NCBI GenBank assembly: GCA_036389675.1 | Contig: DASVWI010000033.1 | Coordinates: forward strand, 8,564-72,563 | Source of the DNA: DASQYE01 sp036389675 | GTDB taxonomy: Bacteria > Acidobacteriota > Blastocatellia > Pyrinomonadales > Pyrinomonadaceae | DNA: 64,000 nt | Direction of reading: 5' to 3' | In this document: one piece after another, positions 31,129-39,052 of the stretch | Layout of the letters: every line of letters begins with the position of its first letter | How positions within the stretch are numbered: position 1 is the first letter of the stretch | Made by a program: the position numbers and the translations under genes | Notes under the pieces: model-generated | What the model was told of the DNA's origin: nothing | The model's input: the letters and a program-made list of their open reading frames with translations, nothing else | Database searches by the model: none

Positions 31129-33852
31129 ATGTTTGCCAGTGGAGCGCAAAGGCGCATGGCGCGCGCTTCTTGCGTCGCATCGCTCTTGCTCATGATCGGA
31201 TTGTTCGTTCAGGCCACAGCCGACGCGCAAACGGAAACGACGACGGGCATTCGCGGCGTAGTCAGGGCGGAGAGCAACGGGAGCGTGATCGCAGGGGCAC
31301 GCGTTCTCGTCAGGAACGAAGCGGTTCAGGTACGGCGCGAAGTCCTGACGGACAATGAAGGCCGCTTCAGTATCTACGGGCTTCCTCCAGGCATCGCCTA
31401 TGAAGTTGTCGCGGAAGCGGATGGCTTCCGTCAATCAACCAATAGCGATGTCCGACTGGTCTCCGGCGATGCTCTGACTCTGGATATCAAGCTTGAGCTG
31501 CGCGCGATCAAGGAGTCCGTGACTGTTACTGACGAGACGCCCGCGGTCGTCAACAACGCGCCCGAGATAAGCCAGATTGTTGACGCGCGCCGTGTGAACG
31601 AATTGCCTTCGAGCAGCCGCAGCGTCAACCGCTTTGCCCTGCTCGACCCGCATGTCCGCAACACCGGGGGACTGGGAGCCGATGGGTCTACCGCAGCAAG
31701 GCTTTCGATCAACGCCAGTTCTTTCCGCCATACTTTCTACAAGCTGGACGGCAACAACAACTACGACTCGATCAATGCCAACGCTCCGCAGCAGCAGGTC
31801 GGGCTCTCGGCGGTTCAGGAGTTCAAGGTCTTAACCAACCAGTATTCGGCGGAGTACGGCGGTTCCTCCGCGGGTATCATCAGCACCGTGACTAAAGCCG
31901 GGACGAGGGAGTTTCACGGTCAGGGCTTTTTCTTCCTGCGCCCGAGCGGCATACAGGCTGCGCCGCCCGTCTCGACTGTGCGCGTGCCGAACGAGTTCGC
32001 TCAATTCGGCGGAGCAATCGGCGGCCCTCTCTTCGGCGAGCGCGCCACCTTCTTTTTCAGCTATGAAGGGACGAAGCAGGAGCGCGGAGCTTTCATACAA
32101 TCCCCCGCCCCACTGACCTACACAGGCCATTTCCGCAACTCCACAGGGATGGCGCGCGTTGACTATAGCTTTAAAGACTCGCACACGCTCGCGCTTCGTC
32201 TTAACGCCAACCGCGACACGAACGACAATCCGAATGACAGGGTGAGCGGGTTTACGCAGCCGAGCGCCGCGCAACTGAGCAAGACCCAATCGGTCGGCGC
32301 GCAACTGACCGACAGAATGGTTTGGGGAACATCCCTCATTAACGAAGCGCGACTGAGCTACGTCAACTGGATTCCTTCCGCGAGCGTTGCGCTCACGCCG
32401 CAAGTCACCGTCATACGCCCGAACATCAGCACCGCAGGCAACTCGGCTTATTCATGGATACGCGCCGAAGCATGGCAGTTCGCCGATCAACTGGCCTATC
32501 AACGCGGTCGCCACGAGCTTAAGGTCGGAGTCGATTTTTCGCGCCAGAAGGTGCGCGATTACAGCGTCGCGGAGTTTGGCGAGTATCGCCTCGGCGTGGG
32601 CGAGACAGCGCCCGGGCCGAAGACTGAGTACACGCAGACCTTCGGCGTGGGCTTCGTTCGTTACGGGCAGACGCTCGCTTCCGCTTTTATTCAGGATAAC
32701 TGGAGAGTGACGCCGCGCCTGACGGCGAATCTGGGGCTGCGCTACGATTATCAGTCCATCACCGACGACCGTAATAATTTTGCGCCGCGCTTTGGCTTCG
32801 CTTTCGATGCGGCGGGCGACGGCAAGACCATCATACGCGGCGGCGCTGGCATCTTCTACGATCAATACTACATGTACATCACGCGGCGCTTCCTGTTACA
32901 GGGCGTTGACTCGCCGACCGCGACATACAGGCTCAAGTTCGGCGAAGCCGGATTCCCGACCTTCCCGAACTCGCTCGCCGCCGCACCCTCTGGCGCGACG
33001 CCTTTGAAGCGCGACTTCATCTACCTGCCGGGCGCGGAGCTGCTCAACCCCTACAGCATGCAGTTCTCGCTCGGCGTACAGCGCACGCTTGGCGATGACT
33101 GGACGCTGACGGCTGACGCGCTGCACTCGCGCACCCTAAAGCAGATGCGCGTCAACGACATCAATGCGATCACGCCCTCGCGTCGCACGCGGCCATTCCA
33201 ATCCTACGCTGGCGTTCCCGTCAACAAGATCGCCGTCATTGAAAACGACGCGTCCAGCAACTACGACGCGCTCGATCTTGGTTTAGTCCGTCGTTTCGCC
33301 AACAGCTTTCAGTTAGAGGCGCACTACGTTTACTCTTCCGCTTTGACGGGCGCGATGTTCTTCGGCGAGCCCGACACAGGCATACCCAACAATTTCGGCA
33401 CGAGCGATCTGCTTGAGCGCGGGCCAAGCGATTTTCACCAGCGGCACAGGTTCGTCGCGCACGGCCTCGTCGAGTTGCCCTTTCAATCGCAGCTCTCCTT
33501 CATCGTGACCATCGCCTCGGGCTTGCCCGTCAACCCTCTGACCGGCGACGACACGAACGGCGACGGCTACAGGGTTGACCGCCCGCAGGGCTTCGCGCGC
33601 AACTCTTTCCGCACGCCTATGCAGGCGAGCCTCGACGCTTCATACGCCAAGAGGTTGAAGCTGCGAGAAAACGTCCAACTGGAATTACGCGCCGAAGCCT
33701 TTAATCTCTTCAACCGCTCCAATTTCATCAAGCTCAATAATATCTACGGCAACGCCGCCACACCCGGCCCGAGTTTTCTCGCGCCCATCGCTGGCATCTC
33801 GAATTCCGACCCCGGACGCCAGCTACAGTTCGGCGCACGCCTGATCTTTTAA
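31129..33852 (+). CDS. TonB-dependent receptor with carboxypeptidase-regulatory-like domain
   Basis: An outer-membrane beta-barrel transporter of the Oar-like type abundant in Acidobacteriota. The 907-residue protein has a signal peptide (hydrophobic residues 13-30, ending A-D-A-Q-T), then a CarboxypepD_reg domain (about 33-115: T-G-I-R-G-V-V-R-A, later D-N-E-G-R-F-S-I-Y-G-L-P-P-G), a plug domain (to about 240, with L-S-A-V-Q-E-F-K-V-L-T-N-Q-Y-S-A-E-Y-G-G) and a barrel ending in the expected terminal Phe (A-R-L-I-F). The ATG at 31129 follows GGAGA at eight bases. The substrate is unknown; the Fur-like operator suggests a metal complex. A strong hairpin follows at 33857. Confidence 0.9.
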   Translation: MFASGAQRRMARASCVASLLLMIGLFVQATADAQTETTTGIRGVVRAESNGSVIAGARVLVRNEAVQVRREVLTDNEGRFSIYGLPPGIAYEVVAEADGFRQSTNSDVRLVSGDALTLDIKLELRAIKESVTVTDETPAVVNNAPEISQIVDARRVNELPSSSRSVNRFALLDPHVRNTGGLGADGSTAARLSINASSFRHTFYKLDGNNNYDSINANAPQQQVGLSAVQEFKVLTNQYSAEYGGSSAGIISTVTKAGTREFHGQGFFFLRPSGIQAAPPVSTVRVPNEFAQFGGAIGGPLFGERATFFFSYEGTKQERGAFIQSPAPLTYTGHFRNSTGMARVDYSFKDSHTLALRLNANRDTNDNPNDRVSGFTQPSAAQLSKTQSVGAQLTDRMVWGTSLINEARLSYVNWIPSASVALTPQVTVIRPNISTAGNSAYSWIRAEAWQFADQLAYQRGRHELKVGVDFSRQKVRDYSVAEFGEYRLGVGETAPGPKTEYTQTFGVGFVRYGQTLASAFIQDNWRVTPRLTANLGLRYDYQSITDDRNNFAPRFGFAFDAAGDGKTIIRGGAGIFYDQYYMYITRRFLLQGVDSPTATYRLKFGEAGFPTFPNSLAAAPSGATPLKRDFIYLPGAELLNPYSMQFSLGVQRTLGDDWTLTADALHSRTLKQMRVNDINAITPSRRTRPFQSYAGVPVNKIAVIENDASSNYDALDLGLVRRFANSFQLEAHYVYSSALTGAMFFGEPDTGIPNNFGTSDLLERGPSDFHQRHRFVAHGLVELPFQSQLSFIVTIASGLPVNPLTGDDTNGDGYRVDRPQGFARNSFRTPMQASLDASYAKRLKLRENVQLELRAEAFNLFNRSNFIKLNNIYGNAATPGPSFLAPIAGISNSDPGRQLQFGARLIF

Positions 33853-33856
33853 CCGT

Positions 33857-33889
33857 GAAGGCGGAGGACAAAAGTTGTCCTCCGCCTTC
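33857..33889. terminator. Bidirectional terminator between convergent genes
   Basis: A 15-bp perfect stem (GAAGGCGGAGGACAA / TTGTCCTCCGCCTTC) with a three-base loop, five bases after the receptor stop codon and just before the convergent exported-protein gene. Confidence 0.85.
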
Positions 33890-33895
33890 TCTACC

Positions 33896-34435
33896 TTATG
33901 CGGCGATTTTGACGGTCTTCGCCTCATCCGTGTAAGCCTTGATCTCCGTGCCCGCCTTGATTTTGGCATTCTTCCCACGTTTAAGCAGGCCGAAGAGGCC
34001 GAAGAAGACGGAGAGTGCGATGACAGTGCCGACCTTATCGCCGCCCTCATTACCTTTGGAAGCACGCAGGCGGATTTTCTCGCCGTCTACGGTCGTAGTG
34101 GATTCGATGCGTATGCCCAGCTTGCCGCCTTTACCCATGCGCCCGGCTTTTTGAGCATTGGCGATAGTGCCTTTGACGAGGGTATCTTTGGCGATCACCA
34201 CCTTGCCGTTTATCTTGACATCGTCCTTAGTCCTGAAGTTGACGGCGTCGCCTTCGGTGGCCGTGCCGCTTGAAATCTCATCCTGTAGAACTACTGTCAG
34301 CTCCGTACCATCCGGAATAGTGACATCCGATGTCGTCGGAGCTGGTGCATCCTGCGCCAGAATTGTTTTAGGCGTTGGCAGACAGAAAATAGTCAGTATG
34401 AGAGATAGTGCTATAAGTTGCGTAAAGCGATTCAT
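33896..34435 (-). CDS. Exported hypothetical protein with beta-rich domain and hydrophobic segment
   Basis: A 179-residue protein with a Sec signal peptide (M-N-R-F-T-Q-L-I-A-L-S-L-I-L, cleavage near I-L-A-Q-D). The mature part begins with I-P-D-G-T-E-L-T-V-V-L-Q-D-E-I-S-S-G, a beta-sandwich-like repeat seen in Acidobacteriota envelope proteins that resemble TrbI-like or DUF4397-like folds, then a glycine-rich turn and a 15-residue hydrophobic stretch (V-I-A-L-S-V-F-F-G-L-F-G-L-L). It is likely periplasmic or membrane-associated. It is driven by the near-consensus promoter at 34516-34544 and ends at the shared terminator. Function unknown. Confidence 0.6.
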   Translation of the reverse strand: MNRFTQLIALSLILTIFCLPTPKTILAQDAPAPTTSDVTIPDGTELTVVLQDEISSGTATEGDAVNFRTKDDVKINGKVVIAKDTLVKGTIANAQKAGRMGKGGKLGIRIESTTTVDGEKIRLRASKGNEGGDKVGTVIALSVFFGLFGLLKRGKNAKIKAGTEIKAYTDEAKTVKIAA

Positions 34436-34515
34436 TTCAATTTCCTTCCAAAGAGAGTGAGTTAATGGGGCACGACCGAGCGTTTACGCCGTGCAAAGGC
34501 CGGGAAGCGGCGGGG

Positions 34516-34544
34516 ATTATAGTTATATAAAGCGTCACCGTCAA
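34516..34544 (-). promoter_or_regulatory. Near-consensus sigma-70 promoter
   Basis: Minus strand TTGACG (34539-34544), 17 bases, TATAAT (34516-34521). The -10 is perfect and the spacing ideal. It lies about 80 bases upstream of the exported-protein gene starting at 34435. Confidence 0.75.
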
Positions 34545-34661
34545 CTATAAGGAAAAGGCGCGGCGCGTTGAGGTAGTCGCCCGAGCGGCGCGCAGTCAAC
34601 TTGCTCTCGCCTCGCGCGATCAAAGCTACGGTTGCATTACGTCATCGCTCGCAGAGTACGT

Positions 34662-34667
34662 TATAAT
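34662..34667 (+). promoter_or_regulatory. Candidate -10 element for the DksA/TraR-like gene
   Basis: A perfect TATAAT 89 bases before ATG 34757. The hexamer 17 bases upstream (ACGTCA) is a poor -35. Apart from this and the minus-strand promoter at 34516-34544, the 34436-34756 gap shows nothing. Confidence 0.4.
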
Positions 34668-34756
34668 CGGCGCGCTCGATCAAAACCGGGACGGCCATTT
34701 TGAATCGGATGATTGGAATGCTGTCTGAATAAGAACGCGGGGGACAGAGGACGCTT

Positions 34757-35134
34757 ATGGATGAAAAGAGACTGGAACATTATCGCGGCATATTAAAGGA
34801 GCAGTTGCGCCGGCATACGGAGAATGTTCGCGACGATCAGGCCGACGCGCTCGAAGCCGTTGCGGACGACGGCGTCAAGGATAGCGTGGACATGTCGCTG
34901 CAAGATGTTAATCAGGAGCTTGCGCTTCGGCTCGGCGAGCGCGAGTCGCAGATGGTGGCCGATATAGATCAAGCCCTGCTAAGGATTGAAGAGGGGAGCT
35001 ACGGCATCTGCGCGCACTGCGGCAAGCCGATTGACGAACGCCGCCTCGACGCCCTCCCGACCGCGCGCTACGACGCGGCCTGCCAGACCGCCCTCGAAGC
35101 CAGCGAAGGCAACGACGCCGCACCGACGCTGTAA
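34757..35134 (+). CDS. DksA/TraR-family protein with an altered zinc site
   Basis: A 125-residue protein of the DksA/TraR family, which binds the RNA polymerase secondary channel and tunes stress and ribosomal transcription. Residues 1-75 form the long coiled-coil region; the zinc finger follows (I-C-A-H-C-G-K-P-I). Family members have C-x2-C-x17-C-x2-C; here it reads C-x2-C-x17-D-x2-C (A-R-Y-D-A-A-C), so the third cysteine is Asp. The D-x2-D/A motif at the coiled-coil tip expected in DksA is represented by D-D-G-V-K-D. It might be an RbpA-like or YbiI/YocK-like variant. It is convergent with xerC across a long palindrome. Confidence 0.8.
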   Translation: MDEKRLEHYRGILKEQLRRHTENVRDDQADALEAVADDGVKDSVDMSLQDVNQELALRLGERESQMVADIDQALLRIEEGSYGICAHCGKPIDERRLDALPTARYDAACQTALEASEGNDAAPTL

Positions 35135-35140
35135 GAGCAC

Positions 35141-35216
35141 TGACGAGTGACAGGTGGCGAGTGACGAGCGAGCGCGAAAAGCATTTAGCTCGTCACTCGC
35201 CACCTGTCACTCGTCA
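35141..35216. terminator. 29-bp perfect palindrome between convergent genes
   Basis: TGACGAGTGACAGGTGGCGAGTGACGAGC (35141-35169) is exactly inverted at 35188-35216, with an 18-base loop; the arms are built of the word GAGTGAC. It lies between the DksA-like gene and xerC and should act as a bidirectional terminator, followed by TTTTT on the plus strand. Confidence 0.75.
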
Positions 35217-35222
35217 CTGTTT

Positions 35223-36143
35223 TTACGCCTTGGGGTGTGTCTTGTCGTAGACTTCGATCAGCTTTTCCATTGACACATGCGTGTAGATTTGCGTGGTGGA
35301 GAGGCGCGCGTGGCCGAGCAGCTCCTGAATGTCGCGCAGGTCTGCGCCGCTGTCCAGAAGGTGCGTGGCGAAGGAATGGCGCAGAGAGTGCGGGCTGATG
35401 TTGTGTATGCCCGCGCAGATGTTGATGTATTTATCCACCATCCGCCCGACCGAGCGCGTGGTGATGCGCGTCCCCTGATAATTGAGAAAGACCGCCTTCG
35501 TGTCGCGCTCAGCCATCGGCGCATTCTGTAAGAAAGCGTTGCGCACCGACAGGTAGCTCAAGAGCGCGTGGAGCGCCGGGTCGCCGAAAGGCACTATGCG
35601 CTGTTTGCGTCGCTTGCCCGTAACCTTCACCAGCTTGTTCTGAAAATCAATGTCCGGCAAATCCAGCTTGGTCAGCTCGGAGACGCGCACCCCTGTCCCG
35701 TAAAGCAGTTCAAGGATGGCGCGGTCGCGCTTTCCCAGGTCTGTTTCCGTGTCAGGCGTTTCGATGAAGCGGATCGCGTCTTCGATGGAGAGGTGGTTGG
35801 GCAGCTTCTTTTCGAGGCGCGGCGTGGAAACGAGCTTTGCCGGGTTCATCTCGACGATGCCTTCGCGGACGAGAAATTGAAAGAAGGTGCGAAGCGCCGC
35901 GAGCTTGCGCGCCACGGAGGTCTTCTTCTTCTGCGCCGCATGAAGACTGGAGAGCCACTCGCGAATCGTGATGTGATCGATCTGGCGTATGTCGACTTCG
36001 CGGCGCGCACCCCGCGCGTCCGCCGGCGCAAGGTAGTCGTAGAACTGGCTGAGGTCGCTCGCGTAATTACGCAGCGTATGCTCGCTGACGTTGCGCTCGT
36101 AGCGCAGGTGCTCGAAAAACTGTCCGAGTAGTTGTTCGATCAT
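35223..36143 (-). CDS. xerC: Site-specific tyrosine recombinase XerC
   Basis: XerC, with XerD, resolves chromosome dimers at dif before cell division. The 306-residue protein has the N-terminal SAM-like domain (Y-E-R-N-V-S-E-H-T-L-R-N-Y-A-S-D-L), then the catalytic residues: Arg in Y-G-T-G-V-R-V-S-E-L, Lys in V-T-G-K-R-R-K, H-S-L-R-H-S-F-A-T, L-L-G-H-A and Tyr in Q-I-Y-T-H-V. The ATG at 36143 has GGGGA six bases upstream and gives the usual family length. It is a chromosomal housekeeping recombinase and unrelated to the broken island integrase. Its stop codon sits at the foot of a long palindrome. Confidence 0.93.
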   Translation of the reverse strand: MIEQLLGQFFEHLRYERNVSEHTLRNYASDLSQFYDYLAPADARGARREVDIRQIDHITIREWLSSLHAAQKKKTSVARKLAALRTFFQFLVREGIVEMNPAKLVSTPRLEKKLPNHLSIEDAIRFIETPDTETDLGKRDRAILELLYGTGVRVSELTKLDLPDIDFQNKLVKVTGKRRKQRIVPFGDPALHALLSYLSVRNAFLQNAPMAERDTKAVFLNYQGTRITTRSVGRMVDKYINICAGIHNISPHSLRHSFATHLLDSGADLRDIQELLGHARLSTTQIYTHVSMEKLIEVYDKTHPKA

Positions 36144-36216
36144 AGTCGTTCCCCGAATAAACCGAACCGGCAGCAGACGGAAAGCAGATTCTAACAGAGA
36201 TGGACGGGATAAAAGC

Positions 36217-36307
36217 AAGGATGAAGGCGGAAGGATGAAGGATGAAAGGAATGCTTATCTTTCTTGAAAGCTTTTACTTCATCCTTCCGCCTTCCGCCTT
36301 CATCCTT
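36217..36307. repeat. GGATGAAGGCGGAA palindrome, copy 1
   Basis: An interrupted palindrome: AAGGATGAAGGCGGAAGGATGAAGGATGAAAGG on the left, TTCATCCTTCCGCCTTCCGCCTTCATCCTT on the right, with AATGCT near the centre. The outer flank reads GGGATAAAAGC. Related copies lie at 53874, 56971 and 61752. It is between xerC and the VWA gene. Confidence 0.8.
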
Positions 36308-36332
36308 TTCCTGTTCTTCCCTGTTAATTTGC

Positions 36333-37595
36333 TCACGGCATGGAATTAGAGTTGTAGTTAGTCCCGCCGTTTGAATTGCCGCTGAATCTTTCGACCTTGC
36401 GCGGGTAATAGCCTTTGCGCGCGCGCACGCGCAGGTTCGGTCGCGTGACGACGCGGACGCTGATGGTGCGAAAGAGATTGTCGCGCCTCTCTTCGTTCGG
36501 GTAATAGCTCAGAACATACTGCTGGGCCAGATCGGCGGAAATTTGCGCGAAGGCTATATCAAGATCGCTCGTTCCTCTGGGCACATAGACCGCGCCGCCC
36601 GTCTGCCCGGCGAAATCCTGCAAGCGTCTTTCGGCGGCCAGATCGCGCAGGTTGGCGTTTTCTATGTGTCCGGTTTGGACGGCGTAAATCTGGCAGTCGG
36701 ATGCCTGCACGCGTCGCAGCGCGGCGTCGAAATTTATATCACTGATCGTATCCGCGCCGTCCGAGACGATGATGATCACTTTGCGCCCGTTCTGGTAAGG
36801 CCGCAGGTAGTTTGCTGCCTGCACGATGGCGTCGAAGAGGGCGGTTGCGCCCTCAGGCTTGCCGAAATGTTCGATGGTACGGACGAGCGTTTTGACATCG
36901 TTCGTCAAAGGCTGTTCGAGCACCGGATAGGTCGAGATGGAATAGATCGCGGCGAGGTCTGTCGCAGGCCGCAGCACGCTGCGGAAAAAACGTATCGCCG
37001 CTTGCTTCTCAAACTCGCGCGCCGCCGTCAGGCTTGAGCTATTGTCGAAGAGGAGCGCGATGGTCACAGGAGTCTCGGAGCTTCCAAGCTCGCTGATGGG
37101 TTTCGGCTGCCCGTCAACTCTAAGCTCGAAATCTTCCAGCTTGAGGTCTGTCACGGGTCGGCCCTGCGCGTCAATGACGGAGGCGGGAACAGTCACCAGA
37201 TTCGAGTTGATGCGTACGACATCTTCGGCACCGACCTCTTCGCCCGCTGAATTTTCCGTTGAGCTTGATGCGGGCGCTTGCGGCGCAGGCTTGGGCCATG
37301 GCGGCGGCGGGCCTAAGAGCGCCGGGTCTGAAGGTATGTTCTCCTTTGTCGTCGTCGTCGCAGACGCTGGCGCGGGCTTCGGAGCCGGGCGCGGCGTCGG
37401 AGTCGTTTCCGCGCCTCCCGTGCGTCTGGGTCGTGTGGAGGTGCGCGTCGTCGAAGGCTTCTGATTTCGCCCCGATTGCGCGCCGAGCCTTGTGCAGGGC
37501 GCGAGGGTCGTCAGCAGGAGCGCAAAGCCAAGCAGCGCGCAGAAGAAGGCGGACGGCGCGCGCCGTCTTCTCTGAGAGATAGCCTGCCGGGGCAT
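36333..37595 (-). CDS. Exported VWA-domain protein (Acidobacterial VWFA-related)
   Basis: A 420-residue protein of the VWFA-related family widespread in Acidobacteriota. It starts with a basic stretch and a hydrophobic signal or anchor (A-F-F-C-A-L-L-G-F-A-L-L-L-T), then a Pro/Thr-rich linker, a small domain V-V-R-I-N-S-N-L-V-T-V-P-A-S-V, and a VWA domain with the metal-site motif D-N-S-S-S (D-x-S-x-S) near residue 195. The start ATG overlaps the trmFO stop as TGATG, so translation is coupled. The N-terminal V-x-V-P-x-x-V-x-D-x-x-G-R pattern precedes VWA in this family. Likely a cell-envelope adhesion or assembly protein; role not known. Confidence 0.82.
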   Translation of the reverse strand: MPRQAISQRRRRAPSAFFCALLGFALLLTTLAPCTRLGAQSGRNQKPSTTRTSTRPRRTGGAETTPTPRPAPKPAPASATTTTKENIPSDPALLGPPPPWPKPAPQAPASSSTENSAGEEVGAEDVVRINSNLVTVPASVIDAQGRPVTDLKLEDFELRVDGQPKPISELGSSETPVTIALLFDNSSSLTAAREFEKQAAIRFFRSVLRPATDLAAIYSISTYPVLEQPLTNDVKTLVRTIEHFGKPEGATALFDAIVQAANYLRPYQNGRKVIIIVSDGADTISDINFDAALRRVQASDCQIYAVQTGHIENANLRDLAAERRLQDFAGQTGGAVYVPRGTSDLDIAFAQISADLAQQYVLSYYPNEERRDNLFRTISVRVVTRPNLRVRARKGYYPRKVERFSGNSNGGTNYNSNSMP

Positions 37596-38950
37596 CAGCG
37601 TGTGCCCGTGGCGAGAGGCGCGAGCGCCTCCCCTATGGTTGTATGAAGCCAAGTGTCCCATGCTTTAAGTGCCAGTTCGACCTGTAATTGATGGCGTTCG
37701 CGCTTGCGGCGTATCCGCCGGCGGTGCTCTTCGGCGAGCGGCTCAAGCAGCGCGAAAGTAATATTGACCGGCTGATAATTTTTTGTTTCGGCGCTGGAGA
37801 CGTAACGGGCCAGCGCGCCCATTGCGCTAGACCGGGGCGCAGTGACCGGGCTCTTCCCGGCGACCAGTTGCGCCGCATTGAATCCAGCCAGCCAGCCCGT
37901 CGCCACCGATTCAACGTACCCTTCGACGCCGCTGATCTGCCCGGCGAAGAAGATGTGCGGGCGCTCGCGCATCTGCATCGTGGCCGAGAGCACGCGCGGG
38001 CCGCAGATATAAGTATTACGATGAATCTGCCCGTACTGCAAGAACTCCGCCTGCTCAAGGCCGGGGATAAGTCTGACGACGCGCGCCTGCTCTCCGAAGC
38101 GCAGGTGATTCTGAAAGCCCACTAAGCTGTAGGCGTCCGCCATCAGGTTTTCCTGACGAAGCTGGACGGCGGCGTAGGGCTCACGTCCCGTGCGCGGGTC
38201 GCGTAGGCCGACGGGCTTCATGGGGCCATAGCGCAGGGTGTCGACGCCGCGCCGCGCTAGCTCCTCAACGGGGAGGCACGCCTCGAACCAGCGCGTCTCT
38301 TCAAAGCGATGCAGCGGGACGCTCTTGGCCTCTAAGAGCGCCGCGTAAAAGCGAGCGTACTGCTCTTCGTCAAAGGGGCAATTCAAATAATCGTCGCCGC
38401 CCTTGCCATAGCGCGCGGCGCGAAAAGCTACCTCTTCGTTGACGGAATCGGCGGCGACGATGGGTGCGATGGCATCGTAGAAGTAGAGCTGGTCGTCGCC
38501 CGTCAGGCGCATGATCTCAGCCGTCAAGGCATCCGAGCTTAAAGGCCCGGTAGCGATAATGTTGATCGCGTCTTCGTGCAGCTCGGTCACTTCTTCACGG
38601 ACGAGCGTGATGAGGGGATGCGACTCGATGCGCTTTGTGACGTACTCGGCGAACTTTTGACGGTCAACGGCGAGGGCCGCGCCCGCCGGAACGCGCGTCG
38701 CTGCGGCGGCCTCCATGACGAGCGAGCGGGCACGCCTTAACTCTTCCTTCAAAAGATAGGGGGCGGTTCCCTGTTCGTCCGACTTGAGCGAGTTGGAACA
38801 GACTATCTCGGCGAGCTTGTCCGTGCGATGTGCGGGGGTCTGGCGCACGGGGCGCATCTCGTATAGACGCACGCGAGCGCCCGCCTGCGCCGCCTGCCAG
38901 GCCGCTTCCACTCCGGCCAGACCGCCGCCGATGACTACGACTTCATTCAT
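37595..38950 (-). CDS. trmFO: Folate/FAD-dependent tRNA (uracil-54) methyltransferase TrmFO
   Basis: TrmFO makes ribothymidine at position 54 of tRNA using methylenetetrahydrofolate and FAD. The 451-residue protein starts with the FAD-binding motif V-V-V-I-G-G-G-L-A-G-V-E-A-A-W and contains the family stretches K-L-A-E-I-V-C-S-N-S-L-K-S-D and G-Q-I-S-G-V-E-G-Y-V-E-S. Cys residues used for catalysis are present (C-S-N-S and the C-G-P-R region). Length fits the family. It is coupled to the VWA gene downstream and lies next to a T-rich palindrome at its start. The start ATG 38950 needs no alteration. Confidence 0.95.
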   Translation of the reverse strand: MNEVVVIGGGLAGVEAAWQAAQAGARVRLYEMRPVRQTPAHRTDKLAEIVCSNSLKSDEQGTAPYLLKEELRRARSLVMEAAAATRVPAGAALAVDRQKFAEYVTKRIESHPLITLVREEVTELHEDAINIIATGPLSSDALTAEIMRLTGDDQLYFYDAIAPIVAADSVNEEVAFRAARYGKGGDDYLNCPFDEEQYARFYAALLEAKSVPLHRFEETRWFEACLPVEELARRGVDTLRYGPMKPVGLRDPRTGREPYAAVQLRQENLMADAYSLVGFQNHLRFGEQARVVRLIPGLEQAEFLQYGQIHRNTYICGPRVLSATMQMRERPHIFFAGQISGVEGYVESVATGWLAGFNAAQLVAGKSPVTAPRSSAMGALARYVSSAETKNYQPVNITFALLEPLAEEHRRRIRRKRERHQLQVELALKAWDTWLHTTIGEALAPLATGTR

Positions 38951-39043
38951 TTTGGGTTTTAGATTCTGGATTTTAGATTAACGCTTCGTCCATCTGGGAT
39001 TTTGGCTTCAAGCTTCCAACTTCCCCAATCCAAAATCCAAAAT
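38949..39043. repeat. TTTTGGATTTTAGATT iterated palindrome
   Basis: Left arm built from TTTTGG, TTTTAGATTCTGGATTTTAG; right arm CCAATCCAAAATCCAAAAT, with a GGGATTTTGGCTTCAAGC centre. It lies between trmFO and the upstream exported-protein gene, at the 3' end of the latter. Probably a terminator-like hairpin built of repeated words. Confidence 0.6.
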
Positions 39044-39052
39044 GGCCTCTCC

